Assembly (NCBI GenBank): GCA_027623295.1 | Contig: JAQBXR010000008.1 | Span: 1-64,000 of the forward strand | Source of the DNA: Planctomycetota bacterium | GTDB taxonomy: Bacteria > Planctomycetota > UBA1135 | DNA: 64,000 nt | Direction of reading: 5' to 3' | Shown: one piece after another, positions 9,013-18,836 of the stretch | Numbering within the stretch: position 1 is the first letter of the stretch | How the letters are laid out: the number at the start of each line of letters is the position of its first letter | Made by a program: the position numbers and the translations under genes | The notes under the pieces: generated by a model | Seen by the model: the letters and a program-made list of their open reading frames with translations, nothing else | Databases searched by the model: none | Told to the model about the DNA's origin: nothing

Positions 9013-9511
9013 ATGGCCGATTCGAATTCCCCAAGCGCTGCCCAAAGCCAGATTGCAGTGGAGCCATTCTTTATTATCGGAGCCGAGCGTTCCGGCACCA
9101 CCCTGCTGCGCTTGATGCTGGATCACCATCCGCAGATTCGCTGTCGCTTTGAGTCGGACTTCTTTGTTGACCACTTGACCGAGGAGGGCGACGACTTACC
9201 CGGCGCCAGACGCCTCCGCTGCCGAACGCTGGAAGCACAAACTGAGCAAGCGCGATGTGCAATGGGTCGAAGAAAAAGCTGGCCCATGGCTAGAGAAAGC
9301 CGGTTATGAAAAGTCTGAGTTCGAAGCCATCGTTCTCTCCGATGCTGACCGTGCCGCCCTGCGCAAACAAAATCGTTGGGGCAAGTTTCGCTTTCGCGCC
9401 AAGCGATTGGGTTGGGTTACCGTAATGAGCTCGGCAATGGCCAAGCGGATCGGCATGCGTGGACTGGCAAAGCGGCTGGATTTCCGCATGCAGGAAAAGC
9501 TTCTCCGCTAG
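9013..9511 (+). pseudogene. Sulfotransferase relic with internal deletion and frameshift
   Basis: Frame 1 from ATG 9013 encodes FFIIGAERSGTTLLRLML, the PAPS 5'-phosphosulfate loop at the N-terminus of sulfotransferases, and stays recognisable for about 60 residues. From about 9205 the homology continues in frame 2 with a typical sulfotransferase C-terminus (DASAAERWKHKLSKRDVQW, then EEKAGPWLEKAGY) to a stop at 9511. Roughly half of a normal protein of about 300 residues is missing between the pieces, and the reading frame has changed. A TAGACT hexamer at 9001-9006 still precedes the ATG by 6 bases. Confidence 0.85.
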
Positions 9512-9567
9512 GCGACTACGGTATTTCGCCCACACCGCCGATATAGCTTAGGAATGCGCAATTCTCC

Positions 9568-9951
9568 GTGGTAGCTCCGCTGAAGGAGCGAAATGGGATC
9601 CTTCAGGGTCTCCACATTCACCTCCACGTGGAAGATGAAATGGGGCAACCATTACAAGGCACTAGCATGGTATGTGACCGATTCCTGACAAATAGCTCCG
9701 GCCGGGTCGATACGGGATCGACTAACCGGGAAGGCGACTTTAGCTTCACTCAATTCCCCGCGGGGGCATGGACCCTTAGCTGGAAGGCTCATGCTGCAGC
9801 CGACGAGAACGCGGCTTTGAAGAAGGCCATGCATCTCACGGTGGACGACGCCCTTGAAGTCCAAATCATTCTGCCCGCTGAAATGCTCCACGCGCCATCC
9901 GAAGATCCGCAAAGGGGTGTCGGAATTTATTCAGTGGAAGCAACCGAATAG
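9568..9951 (+). CDS. Small hypothetical protein with carboxypeptidase-regulatory-like strand pattern
   Basis: A GTG at 9568 opens a 127-residue frame, and an in-frame stop lies at 9544-9546. The pattern VEDEMGQPLQGTSM, then GSTNREGDFSFTQFPAGAWTLSW, looks like one CarboxypepD_reg/Cna-B-type beta-sandwich: a variable loop, then 'G.F.F..l.aG.w.l'. There is no signal peptide. Given the decayed surroundings, this may be the surviving end of a longer surface protein. I do not recognise a specific family. Confidence 0.4.
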   Translation: MVAPLKERNGILQGLHIHLHVEDEMGQPLQGTSMVCDRFLTNSSGRVDTGSTNREGDFSFTQFPAGAWTLSWKAHAAADENAALKKAMHLTVDDALEVQIILPAEMLHAPSEDPQRGVGIYSVEATE

Positions 9952-10012
9952 CGAGTTTCGACTCAAAGTTGAGTTAAGATTTGGCCTGAATAGTGGATGC
10001 CCCCTTATTCCA

Positions 10013-10909
10013 ATGAGCCCTACTCAACGCATTCTTCTCACTGGTCGCAATGGTCAACTTGGCACCGAGTGTGGCCTTGTGATTCCCGCAGATTGCGAGG
10101 TCATTGCGGTGGACTTTCCCGAGTTCGACCTGGCCGATGCCGACGTGCTCGCCAGAACTGTCCGTGAGGTGCAGCCAGATATGTTGCTGCATGCCGCTGC
10201 CTGGACGGCCGTCGATAAGGCCGAAGAATGGGAAGCGGAAGCGCATGTCATCAACGCAACCGCGACCGATATCCTCGCATCCTGCATGGCGGAAATTGGT
10301 GGCCGCATGGCTTATCTCTCCACCGACTATGTTTTTTCCGGGGAAGGCAGTGTGCCGTGGCGGGAACACGATCCGGTGGCACCACTTAATGCTTATGGGC
10401 GTACCAAACTTGCTGGTGAACAAGCGGTGGCAGCCCATCTCGGAGACCGCGGTCATGTGGTACGCACAAGTTGGCTGTACGGCCGATGTGGCGCAAACTT
10501 CGTCCGCACCATGCTCCACTTAATGAGTTCAGGACGCGCCTTGAAAGTCGTCGAAGATCAGGTTGGCTCACCAACTTGGGCTGGTGGATTGGCCAAGGCA
10601 CTGTTCGCACTCGCACGTGCCTCGGAAGCGCCTCCCATCCTTCACTTCACCGATGAAGGCATCGTGTCGTGGTTCGATTTCGCGATCGCGATTCGCGCAT
10701 GCGGTTTAGCCAACGGCCTTGCACTAGAAGAATCCTCGGTCACCGCGTGCCCAGGTAGCGAATATCCGACCCCTGCCGCGCGTCCATCCTGGAGTCCCTT
10801 GTATTTCTCCGATGCCTGGCACGACCTCGGCATAGCCCCTTCCAATTGGGAACAAGCCCTGCAAACGGCACTTCCACTCCTTCTCAAAGAAGACGCTAAG
10901 GCTACCTAA
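10013..10909 (+). CDS. rfbD: dTDP-4-dehydrorhamnose reductase
   Basis: I start at ATG 10013 (298 residues); sequence upstream in frame is not family-like. It is an extended SDR with the NAD(P) loop GRNGQLG near the N-terminus, the conserved STDYVFSG and the catalytic YGRTK. It reduces dTDP-4-dehydro-L-rhamnose to dTDP-L-rhamnose, the last step of rhamnose donor synthesis. It is the first of the four rml genes here. It is separated from the other three by an acyltransferase relic of about 200 bp, so the four genes were probably not a single tight operon. Confidence 0.92.
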   Translation: MSPTQRILLTGRNGQLGTECGLVIPADCEVIAVDFPEFDLADADVLARTVREVQPDMLLHAAAWTAVDKAEEWEAEAHVINATATDILASCMAEIGGRMAYLSTDYVFSGEGSVPWREHDPVAPLNAYGRTKLAGEQAVAAHLGDRGHVVRTSWLYGRCGANFVRTMLHLMSSGRALKVVEDQVGSPTWAGGLAKALFALARASEAPPILHFTDEGIVSWFDFAIAIRACGLANGLALEESSVTACPGSEYPTPAARPSWSPLYFSDAWHDLGIAPSNWEQALQTALPLLLKEDAKAT

Positions 10910-10918
10910 GCGCTGTGA

Positions 10919-11119
10919 CTGCCGCATCCAGCGCCACTCTTTACGCAAATACTGCGCACCAAACCTAACGCAATACGCGGATACCATGGCGTCACGCTCT
11001 TCTTCGCCATCTCGGGATTCCTGATTACGACCGTGTTGGTGGTGATTGCAGCCACCCTAAGCTTCAAAACCTTCGAGGCTTATTTCCTTAAATTGAAGTC
11101 CCGGTTCTCTACTTCGTGA
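10919..11119 (+). pseudogene. Acyltransferase-3 (OafA/YrhL-type) relic
   Basis: Reading frame 2 across this stretch gives GYHGVTLFFAISGFLITTVL, the signature HGV.LFF..SGFLI of integral-membrane O-acyltransferases. About three residues later it reads ATLSFKTFEAYFLKLKSRFS and a TGA (11117-11119). That is the extreme C-terminus of the same family (ATLSY..FE.PFL.LK..F). The whole catalytic membrane domain (about 250-300 residues) between these motifs is missing, so it is an in-frame internal deletion. No usable start codon remains upstream. Confidence 0.72.
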
Positions 11120-11147
11120 TACGGTTCCGCCTTACCCTTCGCATGCC

Positions 11148-11153
11148 TAAAAT
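11148..11153 (+). promoter_or_regulatory. -10 hexamer (TAAAAT) of rfbB
   Basis: It ends 6 bases before the ATG at 11160 and abuts an alternative ATG at 11154. The spacing argues that the leaderless start is 11160. Confidence 0.45.
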
Positions 11154-11159
11154 ATGTCC

Positions 11160-12233
11160 ATGACAGCCCCCCAACGTGTCCTTGTGACCGGAGGAGCAGG
11201 TTTCATTGGCTCTTCCGTAGTCCGCCACCTGCTCGCTGATTCCCAAGCCAAAGTTCTAAACTTTGACTCCCTAACCTATGCCGCCAATCTCAAATCCCTG
11301 GAGAGCTGCTCAAACGATGCCCGCTATCGTTTTCAGCGTGGCGACATTCGCGACTTAGCTGCCGTAAAGGAAGCCTTCCGTAGTTTTCGTCCGACCCATG
11401 TTTTGCACTTGGCCGCAGAATCCCATGTCGACCGTTCGCTGACTGGCCCCCAAGCATTCATTGAAACCAACGTGGTCGGCACCGGCATCATGCTGCAGGC
11501 GGCACGGGATTACTTTGACTCTCTCTCTGGCGAAGAGAAAAGCGCCTTCCGTTTCTTGCATGTTTCCACCGACGAAGTGTTCGGAAGCCTGGAGGACGAT
11601 GGCATGTTCACGCCAACCACGCCGTATGATCCGAGCTCTCCGTATTCTGCTTCGAAGGCGGCATCGGACCACTTGGTGCGAGCTTGGGGAAGGTCCTTTG
11701 GCCTACCGATTCTTATTACCAACTGCTCCAACAACTACGGGCCTTGCCAGTTCCCTGAAAAGTTGATCCCTCTCATGATCCTAAACGCCAAGGAAGGCAT
11801 TGCACTTCCGGTGTATGGCAAAGGCGACAACGTGCGCGATTGGCTATACGTGGAAGATCATGCACGTGCGATTTGGAGCGTAGCGCAAAAGGGTCGTCTC
11901 GGAGCGACCTATTTGATTGGTGGCGAAGAAGAACGCACCAACCTCAGTGTCGTCCATACCATCTGCGACATTTTAGATGAAGAGGTTCCGCATGCTGACA
12001 TCAAGGACCGCAAATCTCTTGTGGAATTTGTAACCGATCGCCCGGGACACGATTTCCGCTACGCGATTGATTGCAGTGCCACCCAAAAAGAACTCGGGTG
12101 GTCTCCACTTGAGAGTTTTGAAACTGGGTTACGTCGCACCATTCTTTGGTACCTAAATAACGACCCTTGGCTTGAATCGATACGCAGTGGTTCGTATCGC
12201 GCATGGATGGAGGAGAATTACGCATGGCGCTAA
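11160..12233 (+). CDS. rfbB: dTDP-glucose 4,6-dehydratase
   Basis: This protein of about 357 residues has the Rossmann loop [10 protein letters not shown], the active-site Thr-Asp-Glu in HVSTDEVFG and the catalytic YSASKAASD. It converts dTDP-glucose to dTDP-4-dehydro-6-deoxyglucose. Two ATGs two codons apart are possible (11154, 11160). I chose 11160 because a TAAAAT -10 hexamer ends exactly six bases before it. Its stop overlaps the rfbA start by 10 bp, and rfbB-rfbA-rfbC form one transcription unit. Confidence 0.95.
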   Translation: MTAPQRVLVTGGAGFIGSSVVRHLLADSQAKVLNFDSLTYAANLKSLESCSNDARYRFQRGDIRDLAAVKEAFRSFRPTHVLHLAAESHVDRSLTGPQAFIETNVVGTGIMLQAARDYFDSLSGEEKSAFRFLHVSTDEVFGSLEDDGMFTPTTPYDPSSPYSASKAASDHLVRAWGRSFGLPILITNCSNNYGPCQFPEKLIPLMILNAKEGIALPVYGKGDNVRDWLYVEDHARAIWSVAQKGRLGATYLIGGEEERTNLSVVHTICDILDEEVPHADIKDRKSLVEFVTDRPGHDFRYAIDCSATQKELGWSPLESFETGLRRTILWYLNNDPWLESIRSGSYRAWMEENYAWR

Positions 12234-13108
12234 ATCGCAAAGGCATTATTCTTGCTGGCGGTTCGGGCACACGTTTGCACCCCATCACGCGCGCAGTTTC
12301 CAAACAACTGCTTCCGGTTTATGACAAGCCAATGGTCTACTACCCATTGAGTGTGTTAATGCTAGCCGGCATTAAGGAGATCTTGATTATCTCTACCCCA
12401 CAAGACACGCCGCGTTTTAAGGATCTCCTGGGCGATGGCAAGCGTTGGGGTTTGGACTTTCAGTATGCCGTGCAGCCAGAGCCGAATGGTTTGGCGCAAG
12501 CATTCCTCATTGGCGAAAAGTTCCTCGATGGAGCGCCGAGCGCCTTGGTGCTTGGTGATAACATTTTCTACGGCCAAGGATTCTCATCGGAGTTGGCTGC
12601 AGCATCGGCACAGGAATCCGGCGCACGCGTTTTCGCCTACCATGTGCAAGATCCGCATCGTTACGGCATTGCCGAGTTCGACGCCAACGGCAAAGTACTC
12701 AGCCTTGAAGAGAAGCCGGAGCATCCTCGTTCCCATTTCGCGGTCACTGGCCTGTACTTTTACGATGAGCGTGCAGTCGAGTTCACCAAAAAACTCTCGC
12801 CAAGCAAACGTGGGGAGTTGGAGATAACCGACCTCAACAAGCTCTACCTGGAAGCAGGAACCCTGCAAGTCTGCACTCTTGGACGTGGCTTCGCCTGGCT
12901 TGACACCGGAACCTATGACTCTCTCATTGAAGCGGGATCCTTTGTGCAAACCGTCGAAAAACGCCAAGGCATGAAGATTGCATGTCCGGAAGAAATCGCA
13001 TGGCGCAAGGGCTTCATCGATGCGGCGCAGCTGACCACCCTGGCCGAAGAGCTCAAGAACAGTGGCTATGGCGACTATTTGCTTCAGCTTCTGGAGGATG
13101 GAAAGTGA
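12224..13108 (+). CDS. rfbA: Glucose-1-phosphate thymidylyltransferase
   Basis: This 294-residue enzyme has the nucleotidyltransferase signature [25 protein letters not shown] and VLGDNIFYG. It makes dTDP-glucose from glucose-1-phosphate and dTTP, the first step of rhamnose donor synthesis. The ATG at 12224 lies inside the end of rfbB and gives the normal N-terminus ([13 protein letters not shown]). The ATG seven codons upstream would add non-homologous residues. Its TGA overlaps the GTG start of rfbC. Confidence 0.95.
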   Translation: MALNRKGIILAGGSGTRLHPITRAVSKQLLPVYDKPMVYYPLSVLMLAGIKEILIISTPQDTPRFKDLLGDGKRWGLDFQYAVQPEPNGLAQAFLIGEKFLDGAPSALVLGDNIFYGQGFSSELAAASAQESGARVFAYHVQDPHRYGIAEFDANGKVLSLEEKPEHPRSHFAVTGLYFYDERAVEFTKKLSPSKRGELEITDLNKLYLEAGTLQVCTLGRGFAWLDTGTYDSLIEAGSFVQTVEKRQGMKIACPEEIAWRKGFIDAAQLTTLAEELKNSGYGDYLLQLLEDGK

Positions 13109-13668
13109 AGGTAGAAAAAACCGCACTGGATGGCGTTCTCATCTTGAAGCCCAATGTACACGGCGATGAACGTGGGTTTTTCATGGAGAGCTGGAACCGT
13201 CGCACCTTCAAGGAAGCTACCGGCATCGAACCAGATTTCGTGCAAGACAATCACTCTTCCTCCACCAAGGGAGTCTTGCGTGGATTACACCTGCAAAGGC
13301 CACCGGTGCCACAAGGCAAATTGGTGCGTATCGTGAGCGGCTCTGTTTTCGATGTCGCCGTCGATGTCAATCCAAGCTCTCCAACCTATAAGCAATGGGT
13401 TGGGGTAGAGCTAAGTGCAGAAAACCATAAGCAGCTTTGGATTCCTGCCGGCTACGCGCATGGATTTCTCACTTTGAGTGACCACGCCGAGATGCTCTAC
13501 AAAGCAACCAACTTTTACGCGCCAGAGACCGAGTGTTGCGTCCTTTGGAACGATGCAGAAATCGCTGTGAACTGGCCGCTCGAAGCGGATCAAACGCCAA
13601 CTTTATCGGACAAAGACTTGAAGGGCATTGCGTTGAAAGAACTCGAGAGCCAAGGAGCTCTCGGCTAG
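13105..13668 (+). CDS. rfbC: dTDP-4-dehydrorhamnose 3,5-epimerase
   Basis: This 187-residue cupin starts at a GTG that overlaps the rfbA stop as GTGA. Conserved segments are [28 protein letters not shown] (catalytic His) and [11 protein letters not shown]. It epimerises C3 and C5 of the 4-keto-6-deoxy sugar. The length matches the family. The neighbouring rfbA and rfbB and the upstream rfbD complete the pathway, so dTDP-L-rhamnose can be made although most nearby transferases are broken. Confidence 0.95.
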   Translation: MKVEKTALDGVLILKPNVHGDERGFFMESWNRRTFKEATGIEPDFVQDNHSSSTKGVLRGLHLQRPPVPQGKLVRIVSGSVFDVAVDVNPSSPTYKQWVGVELSAENHKQLWIPAGYAHGFLTLSDHAEMLYKATNFYAPETECCVLWNDAEIAVNWPLEADQTPTLSDKDLKGIALKELESQGALG

Positions 13669-13677
13669 GCATAAAGT

Positions 13678-14703
13678 ATGGCGAAAGCTGCGATTCGCAA
13701 CTTGCTGGCGCAATCTAGTCGCGTCGCAGGATTCTTGAGCTCGATGGAACGTGAGTCCACGGCGCACCTCAATGTGCTTTGCTATCACCGCATTCTGCCG
13801 AGTGCGGAGAAGGCCGCCTACTTCAGCCCCGACCTGGTGGTCACACCAGAAGCCTTTCGCAAACATTGTGAAACCTTAGCAAAGCACTATCACGTGCTTC
13901 CGGTAAGCGAAGCCATGGCACTGAAGCCTTTGGTAAAGGAAAAGCAATGGGAGTACTTGGAGTCTCGCGTTGCAGCAAACACGCGACGCACCTTAGATTT
14001 CCTAGATCAGTTCGGACACACGGCTACTTTTTTCATCCTTGGGCGCATTGCCGATGAAATGCCCGAATTAGTGAGAGAGATTGTGGACCGTGGGCATGAG
14101 GTTGCGAGCAAGGGCTATGAACCTCGGGACCTTCATGAGATGTCCCGCAATGCCTTTCGTGAAGATGTCTTAAAAACCCACAATGCCTTGGAGAATGCTA
14201 CGGGACTCCAGGTCATGGGCCATCGCGTAGCCAAGGGCCATTTAGGCACCGATGATACTTGGGTGAAGTCGTATGAGTCCCCCTTCAACATGTACTTCCA
14301 TGTTTGGGAACTCGATCCTGACTTGCCCAAGATTGCATCGGCTGGATGGCTGCGACGTATACGTCAATATCGCAACTTGCGGCGCATGCCTGAGATTTTG
14401 GGGTACTACTTAGAGCATTATCGCTTTGAGAGCATTGCTTCCTTCCTCGACTTAAAGCTGGAGAAGGTTGATGAGCACACCCCTGTTGAGCGCGCACCAG
14501 AAGCCGTCCGCTTGCCGATTTCAAAGTTAGATGGAAATGCCGCGCAGCCGCAAGAACTGGAGCCGGTCACGGTCATTGTTCCTTGCTTCAACGAGGAACG
14601 CGTCCTGCCGTATCTTGCACGAGTGCTAGATAACTTGCGCTTGTCTCTTGGCAAGCGCTACGCCATTCTGATTGCGAAATCATTCGCCAAGGTCGCAACA
14701 TAG
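13678..14703 (+). pseudogene. Polysaccharide deacetylase / glycosyltransferase chimera left by in-frame deletions
   Basis: This open frame of 341 codons joins pieces of at least two genes. Residues 1-80 look like a NodB-type deacetylase N-terminus (LNVLCYHRILP) but stop before the TFDDG metal site. Residues about 85-195 match the exosortase-associated deacetylase family (RVAANTRRTLDFLDQFG, TATFFILGRIADEMPELVRE). Residues about 200-265 are its C-terminus (YFHVWELDPDLPK). Residues about 285-325 are the start of a family-2 glycosyltransferase (VTVIVPCFNEERVLP), which then shifts frame. No complete catalytic domain survives. A TAAAGT hexamer abuts ATG 13678. Confidence 0.75.
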
Positions 14704-15107
14704 GGATTGCCGGAACCATGGTCACGGCATCGCCATACCACCCATTGGGCGAAGCGGTTGGCGTGCCTAAATGGCGCCTGTGCTTATCGCGAGGCCTGTC
14801 GAGTCTATACCGCATTATCTTAACCCATAAGTTCTCGACCTACACCAGCTGCTTTCGGGTTTATCGGAAGTCGCAAATGAAGGACTTCAAGTTGAAGAAT
14901 CAAAACTTCCTTGGGGTTGTCGAGATGTTTGCAACGCTGGACGCGCAATGAGCAAACCTCGTGGAATGCCCTGCTGTTTTGGAAGCGCGTATCCTGGGTC
15001 ACTCGAAAATGAAAACCCTGCGCACCATTCTCGGACATCTTGGTTTGTTAGTGCGTGTGATTTTCATCCGCATGTTCCCCCCCAAAAGACCAACCGCTTC
15101 TGCTTGA
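14680..15107 (+). pseudogene. C-terminal relic of a family-2 glycosyltransferase with a nonsense codon
   Basis: In frame 0 the GT2 homology resumes after a loss of about 100 residues. It reads GRNIGIAGTMVTAS, then HKFSTYTSCFRVYRKS and NFLGVVEMFATLDAQ, then an in-frame TGA (14949-14951). The same frame continues with VECPAVLEARILGHSKMKT and a membrane tail to a TGA at 15105-15107. The interrupted residue is normally glycine, so GGA to TGA is the simplest explanation. The ORF therefore carries both an internal deletion and a point nonsense mutation. Confidence 0.75.
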
Positions 15108-15556
15108 TGAATAAACCAAATTCCACTTCGCGCTTACGCTTAGCGGTGGTTTTAGGCACCCGACCGGAAGCGATTAAGCTGATTCCCGCCGAACGCGCCT
15201 TCCTTGATTCGCTTGCAGCGGGCATCGATGCGGATTCCGGCATGTTGGCCTTGGACCGTGTGCTTAGTCAGGCCACTCCTTCGGTTCTAACCGTAAGCTC
15301 CATGGATTTGCAGAAACTGCAGACCATTCAAGATCAAGCCATGGCCCAGCTTGAATCAGAACCCGGGGTGAAGTTCCAGCGGCCAAACCTATCGAGCGAA
15401 TACTCCAAGCCGGCCGATGCCGTCGAACAGCAACTTGCCGATTGGTGGGAAGAATTGTTAGGCGTAGAAAAGGTTGGCGCCGAAGATGACTTCTTTGAAG
15501 TGGGCGGTCACTCCTTAGTTGCGGTGCGTTTATTCGCGCAGATCAAAAAGAAATGA
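15107..15556 (+). pseudogene. In-frame chimera: WecB N-terminus joined to a PKS KR end and carrier domain
   Basis: ATG 15107 overlaps the preceding stop. The first 27 residues end in LAVVLGTRPEAIKLIP, the N-terminus of UDP-GlcNAc 2-epimerase (WecB). The frame then passes directly into a polyketide-synthase-like ketoreductase tail (GIDADSGMLALDRVLSQAT, PSVLTVSSMDL). A phosphopantetheine carrier domain follows (EDDFFEVGGHSLVAVRLFA, with the attachment serine present), and it stops after IKKK halfway through the carrier fold. One deletion has joined two unrelated genes; a second removes the end of the carrier. It could be translated but cannot be a working enzyme. Confidence 0.75.
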
Positions 15557-16287
15557 GTGACCAACCCATGTATGCCATTCAAGCGCGCGGACTTCACGGC
15601 GATGACCGCCCCCACCGTCGTTTTGAAGACATGGCCCGAGATTATCTAGAAGAGATTCGCAAGGTTCAGCCTGAAGGTCCTTACCTCTTAGGCGGATTCT
15701 CCGGTGGCGGGATTACGGCTTTTGAAATGGCGCAACAGCTAGAAGCTTCGGGCGAAAAAGCGGCCGCGGTAGTTCTACTCGACACCCCCATCACACATAC
15801 GCCAAGCGCAAACCTTTTGCAGCGTTTGTGGATTGTCGGCACGCGCTTAAAACGCGATGGCTTCCAATTCCTGCTGGAGTGGCCACGCAAACGCTTGGCC
15901 TGGGAACTGAAACGTCGACAACAAAAACGTTCCCCACAACAGCGCGACTTAGCGCCGGCGGAATTCCGCTCTGAGATGATTCAGGACGGCTTTGTTGAAG
16001 CCCTGAGCCATTACGAACTGCGGCCTTACAGCGGGAAAATGACCTTGTTTCGCCCGCCACTCGACACCACCTTCAGGCTTCCCGGCGGTGTGATTGCGGA
16101 TTGTTATCGCGAAATCCAGAACCCTTATAACCATTGGACTCCCTTCGCGAAGGGTGGCATCGATTGTTTCGAGGTGACCGGCGACCACGACAGTATGGTT
16201 TTGGAGCTGCATGTGCGCGTCCTAGGCGATAAAGTTTGCCAAGTGCTAAGCGACGCGCAAGATGCCATCGCCAAACGCAAAGCCTAA
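15553..16287 (+). pseudogene. NRPS/PKS-type thioesterase lacking its N-terminus
   Basis: Residues 1-240 match a type-I thioesterase from QPMYAIQARGLHGD onward. The nucleophile motif GGFSGGG and a late GDHDSMV histidine are present. The first two or three strands of the alpha/beta hydrolase fold, including the oxyanion-hole strand, are missing; normally the domain begins about 40 residues earlier. The ATG at 15553 overlaps the carrier fragment stop by 4 bp, a by-product of the deletion between carrier and thioesterase. It was probably once a terminal module KR-ACP-TE. Confidence 0.7.
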
Positions 16288-16984
16288 ACCCGTGGAAAAA
16301 GATCTCGAACTACTCCGCAGCCGTTTGCCGGACGGAGTCATACTTGAAATCGGCGTAGTGCACAACGCCATGCAAAAACTTTGCCCTGAAGAGCAAGCTA
16401 TGGTTGCACAAGCCGTCGCGAGCCGACGTTTTGAATTTTCCACCGCGCGAGTCTTGGCACACAAAGTCATGCTTCAGCTTGGCCACATAGAGGCGCCACT
16501 TTTCGCGCACCAGGACCGGAGTCCGGCTTGGCCAGAGGGCATCGTGGGTTCCCTAAGCCACAGTCGCAAACATTGCGCCGCGCTGATTGCGAATCAGCAT
16601 CCGCAACTTCTCGGGCTTGGCGTCGACATTGAAGACTTGCGCCCCTTAAAGCCCAATCTGTTTGACCAGATCCTTACCCCAGTAGAGCTCGACATGATGC
16701 AAGCCGCGCTTCCTGAAAAACAGCATGCCACCCACGTGCTCACCATCTTCGGGATTAAGGAAGCCATCTTCAAAGCCATGCTGCTACTCGGCAATCACGG
16801 TCTCGGCTTTCACGCCATGGAAATCGATGTCCTGTCCGATCCATCACAGCCCAAAGTAAAGGCGCTCGCCGATCTGCAGCAACGCCTACCTCTAGGTTGC
16901 CTGCCCCAGGTTCATCATCTAAAGCGGAACCAAGTTCTACTCAGCGTTGCTGTACTTGAAGCGACAAAGCCAATCACTTCATGA
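16262..16984 (+). CDS. 4'-phosphopantetheinyl transferase, Sfp/EntD type
   Basis: This protein of about 230-240 residues looks complete. It has the N-terminal arginine helix EFSTARVLAHKV, the Mg2+ site GVDIEDLRP (Asp and Glu) and the FGIKEAIFKA motif with catalytic Glu and Lys. It transfers phosphopantetheine from CoA to carrier proteins. The start is either ATG 16262, which overlaps the thioesterase, or GTG 16292, four bases after its stop. It is the one biosynthetic gene of the former PKS/NRPS locus without visible damage, perhaps because it also serves other carrier proteins. It overlaps the next gene by 4 bp. Confidence 0.85.
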   Translation: MPSPNAKPKPVEKDLELLRSRLPDGVILEIGVVHNAMQKLCPEEQAMVAQAVASRRFEFSTARVLAHKVMLQLGHIEAPLFAHQDRSPAWPEGIVGSLSHSRKHCAALIANQHPQLLGLGVDIEDLRPLKPNLFDQILTPVELDMMQAALPEKQHATHVLTIFGIKEAIFKAMLLLGNHGLGFHAMEIDVLSDPSQPKVKALADLQQRLPLGCLPQVHHLKRNQVLLSVAVLEATKPITS

Positions 16985-18738
16985 CCGAGACCTTCGCCAC
17001 CGACCTTCCTATACCGCAGAGCCTTTTGTGCCTGCTGTTGGTGGTTGCGTTTTGGTGGCCTGCATGGCGATGGCTTGAGCTTGGTGGCCGTAATCAAGAA
17101 CAACTTTTAAGCCAGCGCATGGCCATGGCTTTCGTGGTGGCCTTTGGAGTGTTCTCTCTACTCACCGGCCCAATGCTGCTGTGGCACATGAGTTCTCAGC
17201 TAGCCATGACAAGTGTTTGCGCGGTTTGGGTGGTAGCCGGTATCGGCGCAGAACTTGCGTGGCGAAAAAACCCAAGAACCGTCTCGCCCGAAAAAGGCGA
17301 GGTGCCCACCGGATTACATCAAGCGCAACACACGACCTATTTCCTGCCTGCGCTACTACTCAGCCTTGCCGCAACAACAAGCCTTGCCTTAGGGTTCCTG
17401 CCAAGCAAGATAGCGCTCGGCCTGATGACCTTTTGCCTTCTCCTCAACCTATGGATTGCAAGGAAAGGCAAAACGCAAACCGTTGCAATCTCCGCGAAAG
17501 CGAACCCCATTACAAGTATTCTTTTCTCTTCTTTGCTCGGTATCGGATTGGTTTCCCCGGCCTTCCACCACCGCGCCCAGCAGACGACAACCTTTATCTT
17601 TCCGAAACTTTAATCCTGCAAGACTCGCCGGCAATGGGGGAATTTGCGCCCACGCATCGCGGTGAACCCTTACCCGCGAACCCGGTTTATGCCTTACAGT
17701 CCTTTGAATTATGGGGTGCCATGCTGGCACGCTTTTCGGGACTGCACCCACTCATCGTCACGCGCAGTTTACTTGGCCCGATCTTGCTGCTTTTGAGCCT
17801 TGCGCTTTATGCCGGGCTCCTGCGTCGCATGATTCCGATCGGCTTACTTCAAGTCGGTATGGTTTTCTTACTCGCGTATTTCGTTTTTGGCATCAGTAGT
17901 CACTGGACGCCAAACAACTATCTGTTAACCCGACCGCAGCAAGGCAAAACGTGGTTAATGCATGCTGGGGTGCTTGCAGTTCTGATTCAAAGCCTGCAGT
18001 TTTTCAAGCAATCCAACCGGCAGAACGGTTTGCTACTGTTCTTTATTTCCTGTGCATGCCTGGTCTGGGCACCTACCTTATGATTGGATCCGTGACTTGG
18101 CTGCTGGCATGTGGGGATACTTGCGACTCTTCTGGCTACTTCCTTTTCCTCTTCTTTTTGGCGCATTAGGTGCAGGAGTCTATGCCTCTTTTCTGCGCGA
18201 AGGAAAAGGCGCGACGTACTCAACCATCGCCATGCTTGGCTTGCTTGCTCTCATTCCTTTATGCGGAACGCACTATGTTTGGAGCCGCAGCGATCTTTAC
18301 TCCGCTGCCGATAAAGGCATCGTGATGTATGAAGTGGAGAACCCCTATAAAATCCCGCAAGACCTGCTCCGCTTGGCAAATAAAATGCAAGGCTTAACCC
18401 TTGGCCCGGAGCATCGGATTCTTGCTCATCTGAACGAAGTGACTCACCTTGCACCGTTGGTGAAAGATTTTGACTTCGTGTTCGCAAGAGATTTCCAAAC
18501 TCCGCCTCCCCTGATTGCTCTAGGCCGAGCTGAGGAAGCGCAACGCCGAGAGCGACTCGCAGCGATCTTTTTGGATGGCAACATGAAGTCCATCGAGGCG
18601 GCGCCACTGCTTCAGTCGGAGCTAGCAAGTTATGTCATCGTGAGCCCATACACTGCTGACTTAAGCAATCAGTTACTCGAGCTCAATTACAGCTTACGCT
18701 TCGGAAGCGGGCCGTACGAACTTTGGGTTAGAGACTGA
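16981..18738 (+). pseudogene. Broken polytopic membrane protein (DUF6077-like), three frames
   Basis: A large membrane protein is split over three frames. Frame 1 from 16981 to about 17575 has several helices. Frame 0 continues from about 17580 (RPADDNLYLSETLI, then helices) to a TGA at 18081-18083. Frame 1 then resumes to 18738 with two helices and a globular tail (SELASYVIVSPYTADL). The order of helices, an N-terminal PxDDxFYL-type loop and a soluble C-terminal domain resembles DUF6077 proteins of surface-polysaccharide loci. That name is tentative. At least two frameshifts or small deletions make it non-functional. Confidence 0.65.
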
Positions 18739-18836
18739 GCGAACTCTCCCATCGGCAAGACCTCGAAGGCTGCCGCGTATAGATCCAAGTAGTGGCCGAC
18801 CTGTTGCGAAGGCTCAAAACCTTAAACTAAAACTCA

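Noticed and set aside
14949-14951. In-frame TGA in the GT2 relic as a third selenocysteine codon
   Set aside because: The family has glycine here, not cysteine, there is no redox motif, and the gene is already broken by a deletion. GGA to TGA mutation is the simpler reading.
17181-17580. Plus-strand frame 0 upstream of the membrane-protein middle segment as a separate gene
   Set aside because: Its first 130 codons are Arg/Cys-rich shadow sequence of frame 1; only the part after about 17580 resembles a membrane protein.
18081-18083. TGA in the broken membrane protein as a selenocysteine codon
   Set aside because: Homology resumes in a different frame after this stop, so it follows a frameshift and is not a recoding site.
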